Below are positions 52,193 to 62,411 of a stretch of DNA of 64,000 bases, in pieces (the stretch's first letter is position 1; each line of letters starts with the position of its first letter). Location: contig OX459101.1 of the NCBI GenBank assembly GCA_949775045.1, positions 12,140,347-12,204,346 on the forward strand, read 5' to 3'. The notes beneath the pieces are model-generated. The model saw only the letters and a list, made by a program, of their open reading frames with translations. It was not told where the DNA came from and did not search any database. This DNA is from Metridium senile (lineage: Eukaryota; Cnidaria; Anthozoa; Actiniaria; Metridiidae). Both the position numbers and the translations under genes were made by a program.

Positions 52193-53084
52193 GAACGGAC
52201 ATGCTTTGCTCAACTCTGTTTACGTTTTATATGACTTTGTTGACTGCCTGTCAATCATGGTTCTTGACGTCATTTATCACGTGACTCGTGGGGAAATATT
52301 GTATAACTCTTCGTGAATTTGTTCGATATTGATCAAATCTGGACAAACACACTTTGCATGATTTGTTGACTTGCCCTGTCAATCATGGTCTTTTCCTTTG
52401 TTGAAGGAAAAGTAGGATTGTTGACAATTTCTTTGGTAACATTTTCAATCAAATGTTTTTGATATTTTCAAGACACTGATATTTTGAGTTTACGACAACT
52501 AAAGCCGTTTTATGAAAATTCAGGGCGTGCCCAGAACGGAAATACTCCTGATTGCAATATTTATTTACCAGAAAAACAAAGCTACTTTGTTATTTTGTCT
52601 CTAAAAATTACGAGGATACTTTTCATAAACGCTCGAAATTAAGAGTTTTGCCCTATCAATGGAAGTCATGGAACGTGGAAGTGTGTAGTATCTCAAAACA
52701 GGTTCGCAAATTTCTGCTAATTCTAAACTTTCTTTTATTGAATTATGTTTTTTTGCTCACTTTGTACAACACCAATTATATTATAAATTGTTGGAGAAGA
52801 GAAACAAACAGTATTTATTTATTAAAGAGTAATAAGGGAACCAACATTTACTACAATCATTGACAACAGTGTTGGCACGAATGTGATAAAGCCAGTTTAG
52901 CACTGCTGAAATTCTACTACTCCCCTCCCTCTGGTAATGTTAAGGAGGGAGTCATTGTTTGGTGCTTATGTGGTTTACCTATTAAACATCAACATTGATG
53001 TGGGGGGAAGGGGGATAAGCTTTTTTAAATACTTAAAATAAACAATGTAGACTCATTGAGATAAAATACTAAAATATCGTGCCA
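52193..53084 (+). other. Unit 5 leader block with a 103-codon frame
   Basis: Frame at 52552-52863, a few differences from units 3 and 4. Not supported as a gene on its own. Confidence 0.35.
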
Positions 53085-53500
53085 TATAGTTTTGACAAAG
53101 ATTGTAGATATTTAGTGGAATCACTCATTTCAAGAGCAATATTATTAACACATACATTAATCGAATTAATCTGACGCTTATGGGATGACGTTATTATAAT
53201 ATCCTTGCACTTCTTAATAATAGTCGTTAAGATTCAGTTCAGAGTTAAGTTATTGTGTTCAATCTTCAATTCAAATTCTATTTCCCGGAAGTATGTATCA
53301 TCAGCGAAAAGACGGAAGTTTAGTATACAATTACAATTTGCTGTGTCGTTAATATATATGACGAAGAGGAATGGACCCAAATTAGATCCCTGAGGCACAC
53401 CACAACAAGTCAAAAGTAAACTGCAAAAATGACCTTTAATGTCGACAAATTGTTTATCCATGCAATATATTTGTTTAAAACCGTCGCATGTATGTACAAT
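53085..53500 (-). pseudogene. LINE reverse transcriptase pseudogene, unit 5
   Basis: GVPQGSNLGPFLFVIYIND and LFADDTY are retained. A private ~29-bp deletion at 53218 removes the NDWIGANKLSMNI region. FVIYIND links it to unit 1 rather than units 3 and 4 (FLIYIND). Confidence 0.85.
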
Positions 53501-53746
53501 TACTGAACTGAGTAGTGGTTAGTCAAATAATTGTGTCTTTAATGAATACATCCATAGCTACTCACTACAAAAAAACACTGAGTAGTGGTTACTCAAATAA
53601 ATGAGTAAATCGGTGCGTGCATCATGATCCATGTACATAAATAAATGTTTTTTCAAATTAAGACACTTCAATTTCTTTGTTTAAAAATTCATTTTTCTTC
53701 ACTAAATGAATAATTGTTTTCAGTAGAAAACTGCAGAGTGTTTTTC

Positions 53747-54652
53747 TCAGTTTTGGACTAATGAAGTGTTATTTTGCGATTGCATCCCCTCGCCTAGGCC
53801 TCTCGTAGAACACGAAACACGACGGCCGTGACGGCCTCCTCTTCGACACATTCTGCACATAGCTCTCTTAAACTTCCCAATCCTGAACATGTAAACGATA
53901 ATATTGATGCCAGAATTACAACACGCCAAGGCTATGAGAAATAGAAAGAGATTCTCGGACAGAGGCATGTCATTGACATGCTTATGCTGTACTATGAAGT
54001 AGATGTTAATTGGGTAAATAGTTATTAGAGATGCTAGTGTCACTACGAACAGAGTAACAGCCAGTTTACGCTCCTTGAGGAGGTTTCTTTGGTGGTTGTT
54101 GCGTACGGTGCTGTATCTCATTTTCCCCAACAAAGCGCAGTATGCGATGATAATGGTCAGCAGAGTTAGCTGTGAAATCACTACATCGGAGTAGAAAAAA
54201 ACGGCGTCGATTGAAGCAACCCCAACCGTACTAGCGAGATAGAGCGCTGATAGCACAGAAGCTAGAACCCAAGGAATCGCGATTAAAACTATGTAAGGAC
54301 TTTTCCCAGCATTTCGATGCTTTGTTGGAAATCCTACAGCCCAAAGCCGCTCCACTGCTACGGCAGCTACAGTAAAGAGTGAGCACGTACGAAACAGATA
54401 CAGTGACACAAGACGCCACACCTGTAAAATATCGCTACGTGTTCCTTGAAGAGTAAGACCATGTTCCACGCATATAAGAACACTAGAAAATCCGACCAAG
54501 AGATCTGCAACGGACAAGCTTATAAGGAGAGCGTAAGAACGGCGTCTTAGTGCTCTAGTTCGAAGGAAGACGGCTAAGCAAACCGTATTACCAACGAGGA
54601 TAAACCCGGAGATAAACGCAGAGATGATCAATCGTGTTAAGATTAAAGACAT
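53747..54652 (-). CDS. Class A GPCR, copy 6, intact
   Basis: ATG 54652 to TGA 53747 encodes 301 residues with seven helices. Private changes include RLIISAFISGFILVGN in TM1, VLICVEHG, ILQVWRLV and RTCSLFTVAAVAVERLW in TM3, IYFIVQHKHVND after TM6 and RIGKFKRA after TM7. The same non-canonical VERLW, LITIYP and NSGINIIVY motifs are present. Directly upstream about 135 bp found in copies 2-4 is missing, so the proposed tiny first exon and intron cannot be used and ATG 54652 is the probable start. A TATA-like word remains at 54761-54780. Confidence 0.92.
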   Translation of the reverse strand: MSLILTRLIISAFISGFILVGNTVCLAVFLRTRALRRRSYALLISLSVADLLVGFSSVLICVEHGLTLQGTRSDILQVWRLVSLYLFRTCSLFTVAAVAVERLWAVGFPTKHRNAGKSPYIVLIAIPWVLASVLSALYLASTVGVASIDAVFFYSDVVISQLTLLTIIIAYCALLGKMRYSTVRNNHQRNLLKERKLAVTLFVVTLASLITIYPINIYFIVQHKHVNDMPLSENLFLFLIALACCNSGINIIVYMFRIGKFKRAMCRMCRRGGRHGRRVSCSTRGLGEGMQSQNNTSLVQN

Positions 54653-54800
54653 ATCTGAGGCGAGACTTGCTTGTTCATGGTGTTTGAGTTACCATTGTTA
54701 CTGCGACGAACGAGAAGTGACTTGAACGGCAGTAAGCAACACTTCCAGTCTTTCCACAAAGTATATCATAGTTATATATACGAACAAACCTTCTGTCCAA

Positions 54801-54976
54801 CTTTTGATATCATATTTCATGTAATTCATGACATATTTTTGAGTATCCGACTTCCTGTTTTTAAGTTTATTCTTATTGTCAACAAATGAATCTAATCTGG
54901 CGTAATATCTATTTTAAGATTAAGTCGCTGTTAAGAGTTTTTTTTATATTTCTATCATTGTAAGTACTATCTATCC
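54801..54976. other. Flank between the array and the TTAA element
   Basis: Last traces of unit homology (GACATATTTTTGAGTATC, 54829) fade here. No gene. Confidence 0.4.
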
Positions 54977-56602
54977 TTAAAGTGCTTATGAAGTCAAAAA
55001 TGGGACATATTTTGTTGAATTCTAGACATCGTGAGATTTAAAATGGTATATGTATAAGCCTGATCGGGCAAATCCGGGGGGAGTTATTCGCGTGTGAAAG
55101 TGACGTTTTGGGCTTCCTGTGCCAGGTAGACCGTGAATTTAGAGACTAGGTCGACAGACGATCTGTGACGACACAAGTTACTCTCACGTGACCAGCTCGA
55201 TAAGTGTACGAGCTACGAGCTAGCGTACAGTCAGTTCGAGCTTTATACGAAATAATTAAACTGATCTATTAGGGTATTACGGTGTTTACGTAAATCAAAC
55301 ACACTCCAATAATGGTAATTAACCATTAACTAATGTATTAGTGTGATAATAAGTTTGAAAAATGTGAGTTTTTGCCGAGATTATTGCCGACAAGCAATCA
55401 GTTTTGAAAGCGCTTTACAACATCGGTTGTAATAAACCCGTCGGGCTGAAACACAACTGACAACACTTCGATTCAAATCACGTAATAAAACACATATTAT
55501 TCTGTGTATGATCAAACCTAAACACTCCAATAATGATAGTTCAAAATTAACTAATGTATTAGTGTTATAATAAGTTTGAAAAATGTAAGTTTTTCGGTTG
55601 TAATAAACCCGTCGGGCTGAAACACAACTGACAACACTTCGATTCAAATCACGTAATAAAACACATGTTATTCTGTGTATGATCAAACCTAAACACTCCA
55701 ATAATGATAATTCAAAATTAACTAATGTATTAGTGTTATAATAAGTTTGAAAATGTAAGTTTTTCGGTTGTAATAAACCCGTCGGGCTGAAACACAACTG
55801 ACAACACTTCGATTCAAATCACGTAATAAACAGATAAAACACATGTTATTCTGTGTATGATCAAACCTAAACACTCCAATAATGATAATTCAAAATTAAC
55901 TAATGTATTAGTGTTATAATAAGTTTGAAAAATGTAAGTTTTTCTGCCAAGTTACGAAGTGTGACTGCAGATAATTTATTCACATTCTTTTGACATGTTT
56001 GTCTGTAGCTGCTTTGGATTCAACTGGACTTCATTCTAACTCTTTTAACCTCAAAATTCATCTGAAGATTGGCATCATTCCTGTCTTGTGATTCACAGTG
56101 AGAAATGCTGACATTTTATCTAGAGGAGTTGATTGAAAAGATGTAGAGAAAGTATGAATAAATTATTGCCGGTCATACTTTTGGGCTTTGCGCTGTAATA
56201 TCGAACATTAGTATCATGGCGAATATATTGTCGAATTACGGTCGTTTCGAGCTTTCTCCTTCCTTACATAGTCTGTTCCTTCCACGTTATAATTCTTGTC
56301 GAATGAACCTTGCGTGAAATGTTGACAACAAACGAGACTAGATATACTTTTCAACTTCTCTTGAAGTAAAGTTGTCAAAATGAATCCTCAGTTGACACTT
56401 CAATGCAGTAACTTGTGTCGTCACTTCCGGTAAATCGCCCCAGACCGAAAAATCCCGGCCAGGGCGTGGTCACAACGATGTTTAAAGATCGATAAAATAT
56501 TCCCAATTGCTTCAAATTGAATTCTGACAACGGGAATCGATTAACTAAGATGTCTAGAATTGAGGGAAATATGTCCCATTTTTGACTTCATAAGCACTTT
56601 AA
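54977..56602. mobile_element. TTAA-flanked inverted-repeat element (piggyBac/Kolobok-like target), 1.6 kb
   Basis: TTAAAGTGCTTATGAAGTCA (54977) and TGACTTCATAAGCACTTTAA (56602) are perfect inverted ends, extending through AAAAATGGGACATAT. The TTAA is consistent with the target duplication of piggyBac or Kolobok elements. A subterminal inverted pair GACGACACAAGTTACT / AGTAACTTGTGTCGTC lies at ~55168 and ~56407. The interior contains a ~170-bp tandem repeat and no transposase. Confidence 0.85.
55280..55945. repeat. ~170-bp tandem repeat, about 3.8 copies
   Basis: TCGGTTGTAATAAACCCGTC begins copies at 55423, 55594 and 55764 (periods 171 and 170). A partial copy precedes and the last has a 5-bp insertion. 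The 138-codon - strand frame (55381-55797) repeats the same peptide and is a by-product. Confidence 0.95.
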
Positions 56603-57200
56603 CATAAAACCTTGCTCTGAAGACCTTGTTCTGAAAATTGTTATAAAGTATGTTTTTTCGGCTGCTAGGCGAGTTTTCGTCCATCCCATAGCAGTCAAGT
56701 GATTAAAAACGAGGTATTGATATCGACCACAATAATCGTATCCGCTGTACTATAGATTTATATAATAGCCTAAAAGTCATTAAGGTGTTTTGAGACTATT
56801 ACACAAGGGTCGTTTTAAAAAAAAACCGTGGGTTCGAGTCCCCCTCCAAGGGTTATTGAATTTTTTTTCATTTATCTTCATTTAACTCATACACGTTCAC
56901 TGCATTGAATTTCATATTTATGTCGTCGTAATGCTATAGTAAATCAACGTAAAGCTTACTGTGCGACTCGTCGTACCGTAGTCACTTACAAAAACATTTG
57001 ACATTATTTTGACATTTTTTCATCTCAATCGGACCAATTACAGACATCAAAATTTCTAAAGTCTCTACCTATCGATGTAAAATCCGCCTCTCGACTTAAA
57101 CTTGTTTAAGGTTCGAACCCTATTCCCCAGTTTATACTATTTGGACCAAATCCCAGTCAAAAATCACATATATAATCCCATCAGTTTTGCTCAAGTTTTC
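56603..57200. repeat. Unit-like block and tRNA-like B box
   Basis: 56648-56800 is the same block as 45070-45240, here following unrelated DNA. At 56831-56841 GGTTCGAGTCC is a perfect B box with no A box at the right distance, probably a SINE fragment. No gene. Confidence 0.5.
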
Positions 57201-57365
57201 AATCCCATTCCCAGTTTATTAGATTATTAGATATACCTAGTTTAGTTAATTCAATTGTATAGGTAGATCAAAATCAGCATATATGTAAATATTTTAATGG
57301 GCCAGATTGGAAAAAAAGCTCTGCTTTATTTGATACCCAATAAAGATTTATTTATTTATTATTCT
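57201..57365 (+). mobile_element. LINE 3' tail with ATTT repeat end
   Basis: GGGCCAGATTGGAAAAAAAG, then GATACCCAATAAAGATTTATT with further TTATT units, has the form of a CR1-like LINE 3' end. It lies within a region of degenerate AATCCCAGTC repeats (57040-57480). Confidence 0.5.
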
Positions 57366-58409
57366 ATTGTTCTTTTATTTGTAAATCCCAGTCACAGTGC
57401 ATCCAATCCCAAATTCCCAGTCAAAAATAAGTTCAATCCAAACTCCCATTTTACCCCCTCAGGACCCTCCTTTAATATTTATAGTGAATAAACCCAACTC
57501 ATCATAAAGAGTAAACGTAGATACACTATGGAGAAAAATGTACTCAATATATTGAGTAAAACCTGACTTTTAGCATTCGATCGATATCAACGCATTTCGA
57601 AAAATGCCGTTTTTTAGATAAGATCATTGAGCAATCGATAGATTGATCAAGAAGAGTCGCTCATTTTTGTTCATTTCCTATACAAATCAGCAGTTATACG
57701 ATATATTGATAAAAAATAGTTTTTTTTTGTATATTTCACGTGAAATTGCCAATCGAACGTTTGATCAAAATTTTGGTATCTTTTTTTCGTTAACGCAGCT
57801 AAATGTGGAAAACAATGACCTCGGTAATTAATAAACTCATAGACTAAAGTAAATATCAACTTCTTTGGCTCTCGAGTTTCTATTTCATTGTGTTTCAATA
57901 TTTTGGTAAGGAGTGAATTACTGTATGTGAATAATAGTATTGACTTGGTAGCTCAACTGAACGACATTTTTTTATCCCAATCACATCAGCACAACTGTAA
58001 ACCTTATCGTGTTTGAAATAAAATCTATATAATAATTATTTTGTATTTAGGACAGCCAGTGGTTAGGCAAAATCTTCTTTCATGTGATATATTATTTTGT
58101 ATTTAGTACAGCCATAGTAAGGAAAGTTCTTCATTGCGCAGCCTTATATACACCTTTTCCGTTGCCCAGGCAGTAAGCAACAAGCCAAGACCAAAATGAA
58201 TGCTGGTTTTGTGCTAGTAATGTATATTGAAATTGGACTTGTTTTCTAAAGAACTTATAACAAAATGTATGTATTTACAAGAGTTTTACATCCGTTCTGT
58301 TAATAACTTATCTGATTTCAATACATTGTCAGCAAAAATCAGCATACTCGGTCATGGTTTGATGCTTTAGCCAAGTTTTTTGAAATTGGTGTATATTCAG
58401 CATGTAGAG
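57366..58409. other. Intergenic DNA, no gene seen
   Basis: Repeated word TTTTGTATTTAGNACAGCC at 58040 and 58090 recurs in altered form at 60055. Only chance frames. Confidence 0.4.
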
Positions 58410-58841
58410 ATTTTGTCTGCACATGCGTTTGTGTTGATGCTAAAATTCCTTTTCACGTCGAATGAAATAATTTTATGCTGACATGGAACATTTAGTTTGC
58501 AATCTCATCTTGCACAACTATGTTCAAGAACCGAATTACTGAGATATTAAATGTTGTAATTTAATCTATTAGGTAAACATAACAGTATAAGTCATTACCA
58601 ACACGATACTGTTTGTATTTAATCATATTGGGAGATATTAGATACCCTGGGTACCAGGGGTTATTTTCTCCTTGCTTTATCGTTTGCTTTAGCGTTTGTA
58701 AATTTGACGGTTTGTTATTCAACGAGACTAACCCCTGGCCCAAAGAGCTTAGAATCTCACTTCCATGCTGTTTTGATTGACACCGCCAATTATAGCCATA
58801 TTTGGAAACTTGTTGACATCTTGCTGTCAGCTTTCATCCAA

Positions 58842-59072
58842 TCAAAGATCTTCATAGAAGTCGGGGTCACGTAGCGACCCTCCGCTTCTGATTGGCTCAG
58901 CGAATTCAAAAGAATAGGCTGGTCTGGCTAGAGGGTTTCTCTTCAACAAAAAAACGAACACAGACGTACAAATGATAAATACGAATACTAGATCAAGAAA
59001 CCCTCTAGTTTCTAGGGTAGATATTAGACGCCCTCGATCGTCAATAAAACCGCCTTGGTTACCTCGAGGCAT
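58842..59072 (-). other. 76-codon frame in repetitive DNA, not supported as a gene
   Basis: Reads MPRGNQGGFIDDRGRL, one hydrophobic segment, and LRDPDFYEDL. AGAAACCCTCTAG and CTAGAGGGTTTCT within it form an inverted pair, suggesting element-derived DNA. The residues are unusually well balanced for a chance frame, so a repeat-encoded peptide is possible. Confidence 0.25.
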
Positions 59073-59094
59073 GCACTTTTGCGTGCGAAATCCT

Positions 59095-59596
59095 TAGAAT
59101 TCATCTCAGAATGTTTATATCTTAAACATCGTGCCCCAGCGAATATATTTCAGAAATAGCTTTTTACATGTTTATTTTTTGCAAAACTAAGCTTTTTAGG
59201 TAGTAACTTTTGGTCCCGCAATGTGATCCAAAGCGATTTTGTGTACGTGGTTTTATGCATATTTTCGCTCAAAACAACATGCACATTTTAGCGAACTATT
59301 TTTTATTCTTGAATTAAGAATTAAAGTTGGCTTTATAGGAAAAAAAATCGAAATATATAATTACATCCTAGATAAATCTTTTAGATTATGAAATACAGGT
59401 TGTTGAAGTTCGTCAAATTTATCACAGTGGAACAGGGCCTAAACCATGTTGTAAACGCTGCTTGAAAACATATCCAGGGACAACAAGTTTCTACCAAAAT
59501 AGCTCAGTTTTGCGAAAAGTAAACATGGAAATGTAAATTTCTTTAAACGTTTTTTTGGGGCGCGATGTTTAAGATATAAAAATTATATGATGAATT
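59095..59596. mobile_element. 500-bp imperfect palindromic element
   Basis: TTATATCTTAAACATCGTGC and the inverse GCGCGATGTTTAAGATATAA, then TTTGCAAAACTAAGCT and CTCAGTTTTGCGAAAAG, show long inverted arms with a spacer at about 59260-59420. Non-coding. Confidence 0.65.
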
Positions 59597-59696
59597 GCGA
59601 GAAGTTCGCACTCAATATTGCTGATATTGACATCAACACGCCGGTTTACTTGACGATCTAAGGCGCCTAATATCTCCTAATATAATGCAATGCACA

Positions 59697-59770
59697 AAGT
59701 AGCGTGTTGGTTATAACTTCTACTAAAAGTTTTGACCTGCACATTGGTTTATCGTCCAACACGCTACTTG
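59697..59770. repeat. Hairpin with 14-bp arms
   Basis: AAGTAGCGTGTTGG (59697) and CCAACACGCTACTT (ending 59770) are perfect inverse copies with a 46-bp loop. Confidence 0.85.
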
Positions 59771-60030
59771 AAAGTACGCAGTTCTGGTCTTTCTTTTCAC
59801 TTTGGTCGGACTTTGACGTGTGATATTTGGCAATCCATAGTGTGTTGGATTGAAATAATTAACTACAGCGCACTAGTAGACAGTCAACATTTTATGTCTC
59901 AATAATTCGTTTCATGAACATAATTGTGAAAGATGAGATTGCAAACCAAATGTTCCATACCAGCATGAAATTCTCTCATTCGACGTACAAATGATTTTTA
60001 GCACCAAAACACACGCATGCGCAGACAAAA

Positions 60031-60882
60031 TATTTATATGCTTGTATATTCTAGTTTTGTGTTTAGTACTGCCCGTGGTAGGGCAAGTTCTTCATTGTTT
60101 TGTCTTAGCCTCAATAACAAGCGATAATAATATTCTTCTGTATGAGCGAAAGAGGAAAGGAAAAGAACGACGAAAGACAGGAAATGAATGGAATAGAAAA
60201 AATACAAACTGGGAATTAATCCTTTCACACACTTATAATAATAATAATTACCATCATATATTAGAAACAAATCTATACAATATTTACAATCAAATTGAAT
60301 GGCATCAATAGGATCTAGGAATACAGTGCAAGCTATATAACTAGAACACAACTTAGAATAGAGCTAGCGAAAATACTAAAACCATAAAATAAAAACACAA
60401 TAGTTACTAATGGTAGTGACAATTTAGTCAATATGATCACTCAACCAGAAACATCATATAGAAAAGGAAAAAAATACGTCGTTATGACTGTACTTGATAG
60501 TGACTAATAGTCACTAAATACGAACTAGACTAGAACACAGAAGCAATTTGGATTTATTTCATGGATTAAGACAGTTATCACTTCAGTGTAGCATTTAAAC
60601 AGATATGTATTTTGAAAAAAAGGAATTCCTTATCAAATATTTCACGTCAATAATCGATAAATTTCAAAGTTTCAAGGATACTGCCCTGAAATGAACTTTT
60701 AAAACTAAGCTTTACGTTTTCAAAGCAATGTCGCATGCCCAAGGAATCTCGTAATTATTACACAAATAATAACACATTCTTTCTGTAAAAATTCCTCAAG
60801 AACATTTGGCTTCAAAATTTGTAGTTATACTTTGTCCACATGATAAATTCCAAAATTTGAGTTTCAAAGTGTAATAAGAGTC
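60031..60882. other. AT-rich intergenic DNA, no gene seen
   Basis: A 106-codon + frame and a 105-codon - frame overlap here (59991-60351); neither has a recognisable motif. Confidence 0.4.
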
Positions 60883-61147
60883 TACAGCTATTTCAAAAAA
60901 ACGTTGAATACTGAATAGTGCATTCCAAGACCAAAGGGCATTGTGGGTCTCATTTATTCGTGATAAATAATACATATACAACGATATGTACTCCCATAAC
61001 AAGCTCGTATATTGTTTTGAATGGAATGCACTAAGAATATAATAACTAATTATCATTTATTTTACTTTAAACAATATTACATGACCCAAGATGCATTTCG
61101 GTCTTGCAATGCACTATTCAGTATTCTACGTTTTTGAAATAGCTGTA
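60883..61147. mobile_element. MITE with ~65-bp inverted ends
   Basis: TACAGCTATTTCAAAAAAAC with GAATACTGAATAGTGCATT (60883) is matched by AATGCACTATTCAGTATTC with GTTTTTGAAATAGCTGTA (ending 61147). The arms extend through AAGACCAAAGGGCATTGTGG with a few changes. TA lies at both ends. Confidence 0.85.
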
Positions 61148-61432
61148 TAAGAAAAGTACAGCGATGCTAGATAACGCAAACTGGAGTATTCGGCAGATGT
61201 AAGATGCGACATCGATGGTCTGACATCTGAGACCAGATCTGAGACTAAGTAAATAGCTGTAAATATCCGACAGAAATCCGAAGGATATATAATTTGTAGT
61301 AAAATGAAGATATAAGTTACGACTTGGAAGTGTATTTTTTGGATTTAATTACGAAATAAATAAATACGTTTAGATCGAGATGTCAGATTGTCAATCTTTT
61401 TTTTTGAGACATGCAATCCTTAAAAACACCGA
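61148..61432. other. Intergenic DNA with a dispersed repeat
   Basis: GTACAGCGATGCTAGATAAC with AACTGGAGTATT (61157) recurs as GTACAGCGGTGATAGATAAC with AACTGGAGTATT at 62148. The pair brackets the tandem array that follows. Confidence 0.55.
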
Positions 61433-61880
61433 ACACCACACTAGTTTAACCGCTAGTTATCGTACATTTTTACCGAAACTTTTCCCTTACACAGAAGCAG
61501 TCCACACTAGTTTAACCGCTAGTTATCGTACATTTTTCTCTAATTGTTTTCTTAGAAACACTGATGCAGTCCACACTAGTTTAACCGCTAGTTATCGTAC
61601 ATTTTTCTCTAATTGTTTCCTTAGAACACAGAAGCAGCCAACACTAGTTTAACCGCTAGTTATCGCACATTTTTACCTAAATTGCTTCCTTAGAAGCGAC
61701 GATGTAGTCTACAATAGTATAGTACATTTTTTACTGCAATTGTTTCCTTAGAAAAAAACAACGACGCAGTCCACACCAGTTTTACCGCAAGTTATCGTAC
61801 ATTATTATTCAGAATATTTCCTTAGAAATATCGATACAGTCCATATTAGATCAACCAGTAATTTGGTAAACTCCATGGAG
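61433..61880 (+). repeat. ~67-bp tandem repeat, about 6-7 copies
   Basis: Each unit has CACTAGTTTAACCGCTAGTT, then ATCGTACATTTTT and CCTTAGAA. Starts at 61435, 61502, 61571, 61638, ~61709 and 61771; the right copies are degenerate. The 90-codon + frame repeats SLTASYRTF and is not a gene. Confidence 0.92.
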
Positions 61881-61898
61881 TAATAATTTAACGCAACT

Positions 61899-61945
61899 AG
61901 CGGTTAAACTAGTGTGGACTGCGACGACGTTTCTAAGGCAACAAC
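61899..61945 (-). repeat. Inverted partial copy of the 67-bp unit
   Basis: AACTAGCGGTTAAACTAGTG with TGGACTGC and TTTCTAAGG is the reverse complement of the tandem unit, so the array ends in a foldback arrangement. Confidence 0.85.
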
Positions 61946-62240
61946 AGACCAGTTTCATGTTATCTAGTACTGCTGTACCATTTGACAAAAGAAGCATTTT
62001 CACATAGATAGCCTCAATTCAGAGTAAATTCAAATGTGTTTTCTATTGTTAAACGATAACATGTTCGTGCTTTGCTTGGGATTGTGGGAAAATTTCGACA
62101 ACAACTCGAGGCTTATTAGCCTGTGCAAATGCGCCCTTAGTAAAAGAGTACAGCGGTGATAGATAACGTACAACTGGAGTATTGGATCCCTTGAAAACAC
62201 CGACACAGTTTTACTTGTTATAATCAGTAATGTACTACTT
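61946..62240. other. Dispersed repeat, no gene seen
   Basis: Shares TCTAGTACTGCTG and downstream words with 9437-9500 (see there) and direct repeats with 61150-61195. Confidence 0.45.
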
Positions 62241-62400
62241 GGGCCAGTTGTACGAAGCCTTGATAGAGTTATACAGTGTATAAAATTTCTAGAGGTTTTA
62301 TCCGGTGGATAGGGATTTATCCGGTGGATAGCGCTATTCAGACTTTGTACAACCGGCCCCTTGTGGATAGCGCTATTCAGGGTTTGTACCAGCGGACCAT
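62241..62400. mobile_element. Decayed MITE with GGGCCAGTTGTAC ends
   Basis: GGGCCAGTTGTACGAAG (62241) and CTTTGTACAACCGGCCCC (62360) are inverted ends. The interior carries TTTATCCGGTGGATAG repeats. A partial second right end (GATAGCGCTATTCAG to CAGCGGACC) extends to 62400. It abuts the stop region of the host gene exon at 62412. Confidence 0.7.
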
Positions 62401-62411
62401 GGTATAATATT

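Larger units (their letters stand above)
52193..54800. repeat. Segmental duplication unit 5, right end of array (partial)
   Basis: Leader, RT and receptor as in other units. Upstream of the receptor the homology is short and altered; spacer, TTACG block and minisatellite are absent. This is the right boundary of the array. Confidence 0.85.
58410..60030. mobile_element. Inverted-repeat bounded region with nested palindromes
   Basis: 58410-58555 (TTTTGTCTGCACATGCG to ACTGAGATATT) is matched in inverse orientation by 59894-60030 (CATGCGCAGACAAAA at the end). Inside lie an AACCCCTGG/CCAGGGGTT pair (58653-58738), an inverted-repeat element at 59095-59596 and a short hairpin at 59697-59770. Roughly 145-bp arms differ by several substitutions and small gaps. 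Confidence 0.6.

Noticed and set aside
55381..55797. 138-codon - strand frame with internal peptide repeats
   Set aside because: Created by the 170-bp tandem repeat inside the TTAA element.
59991..60351. Overlapping 105-106-codon frames on opposite strands
   Set aside because: No motif, no splice or promoter context, and both cannot easily be real.
61380..61652. 90-codon frame with SLTASYRTF repeats
   Set aside because: Product of the 67-bp tandem array.
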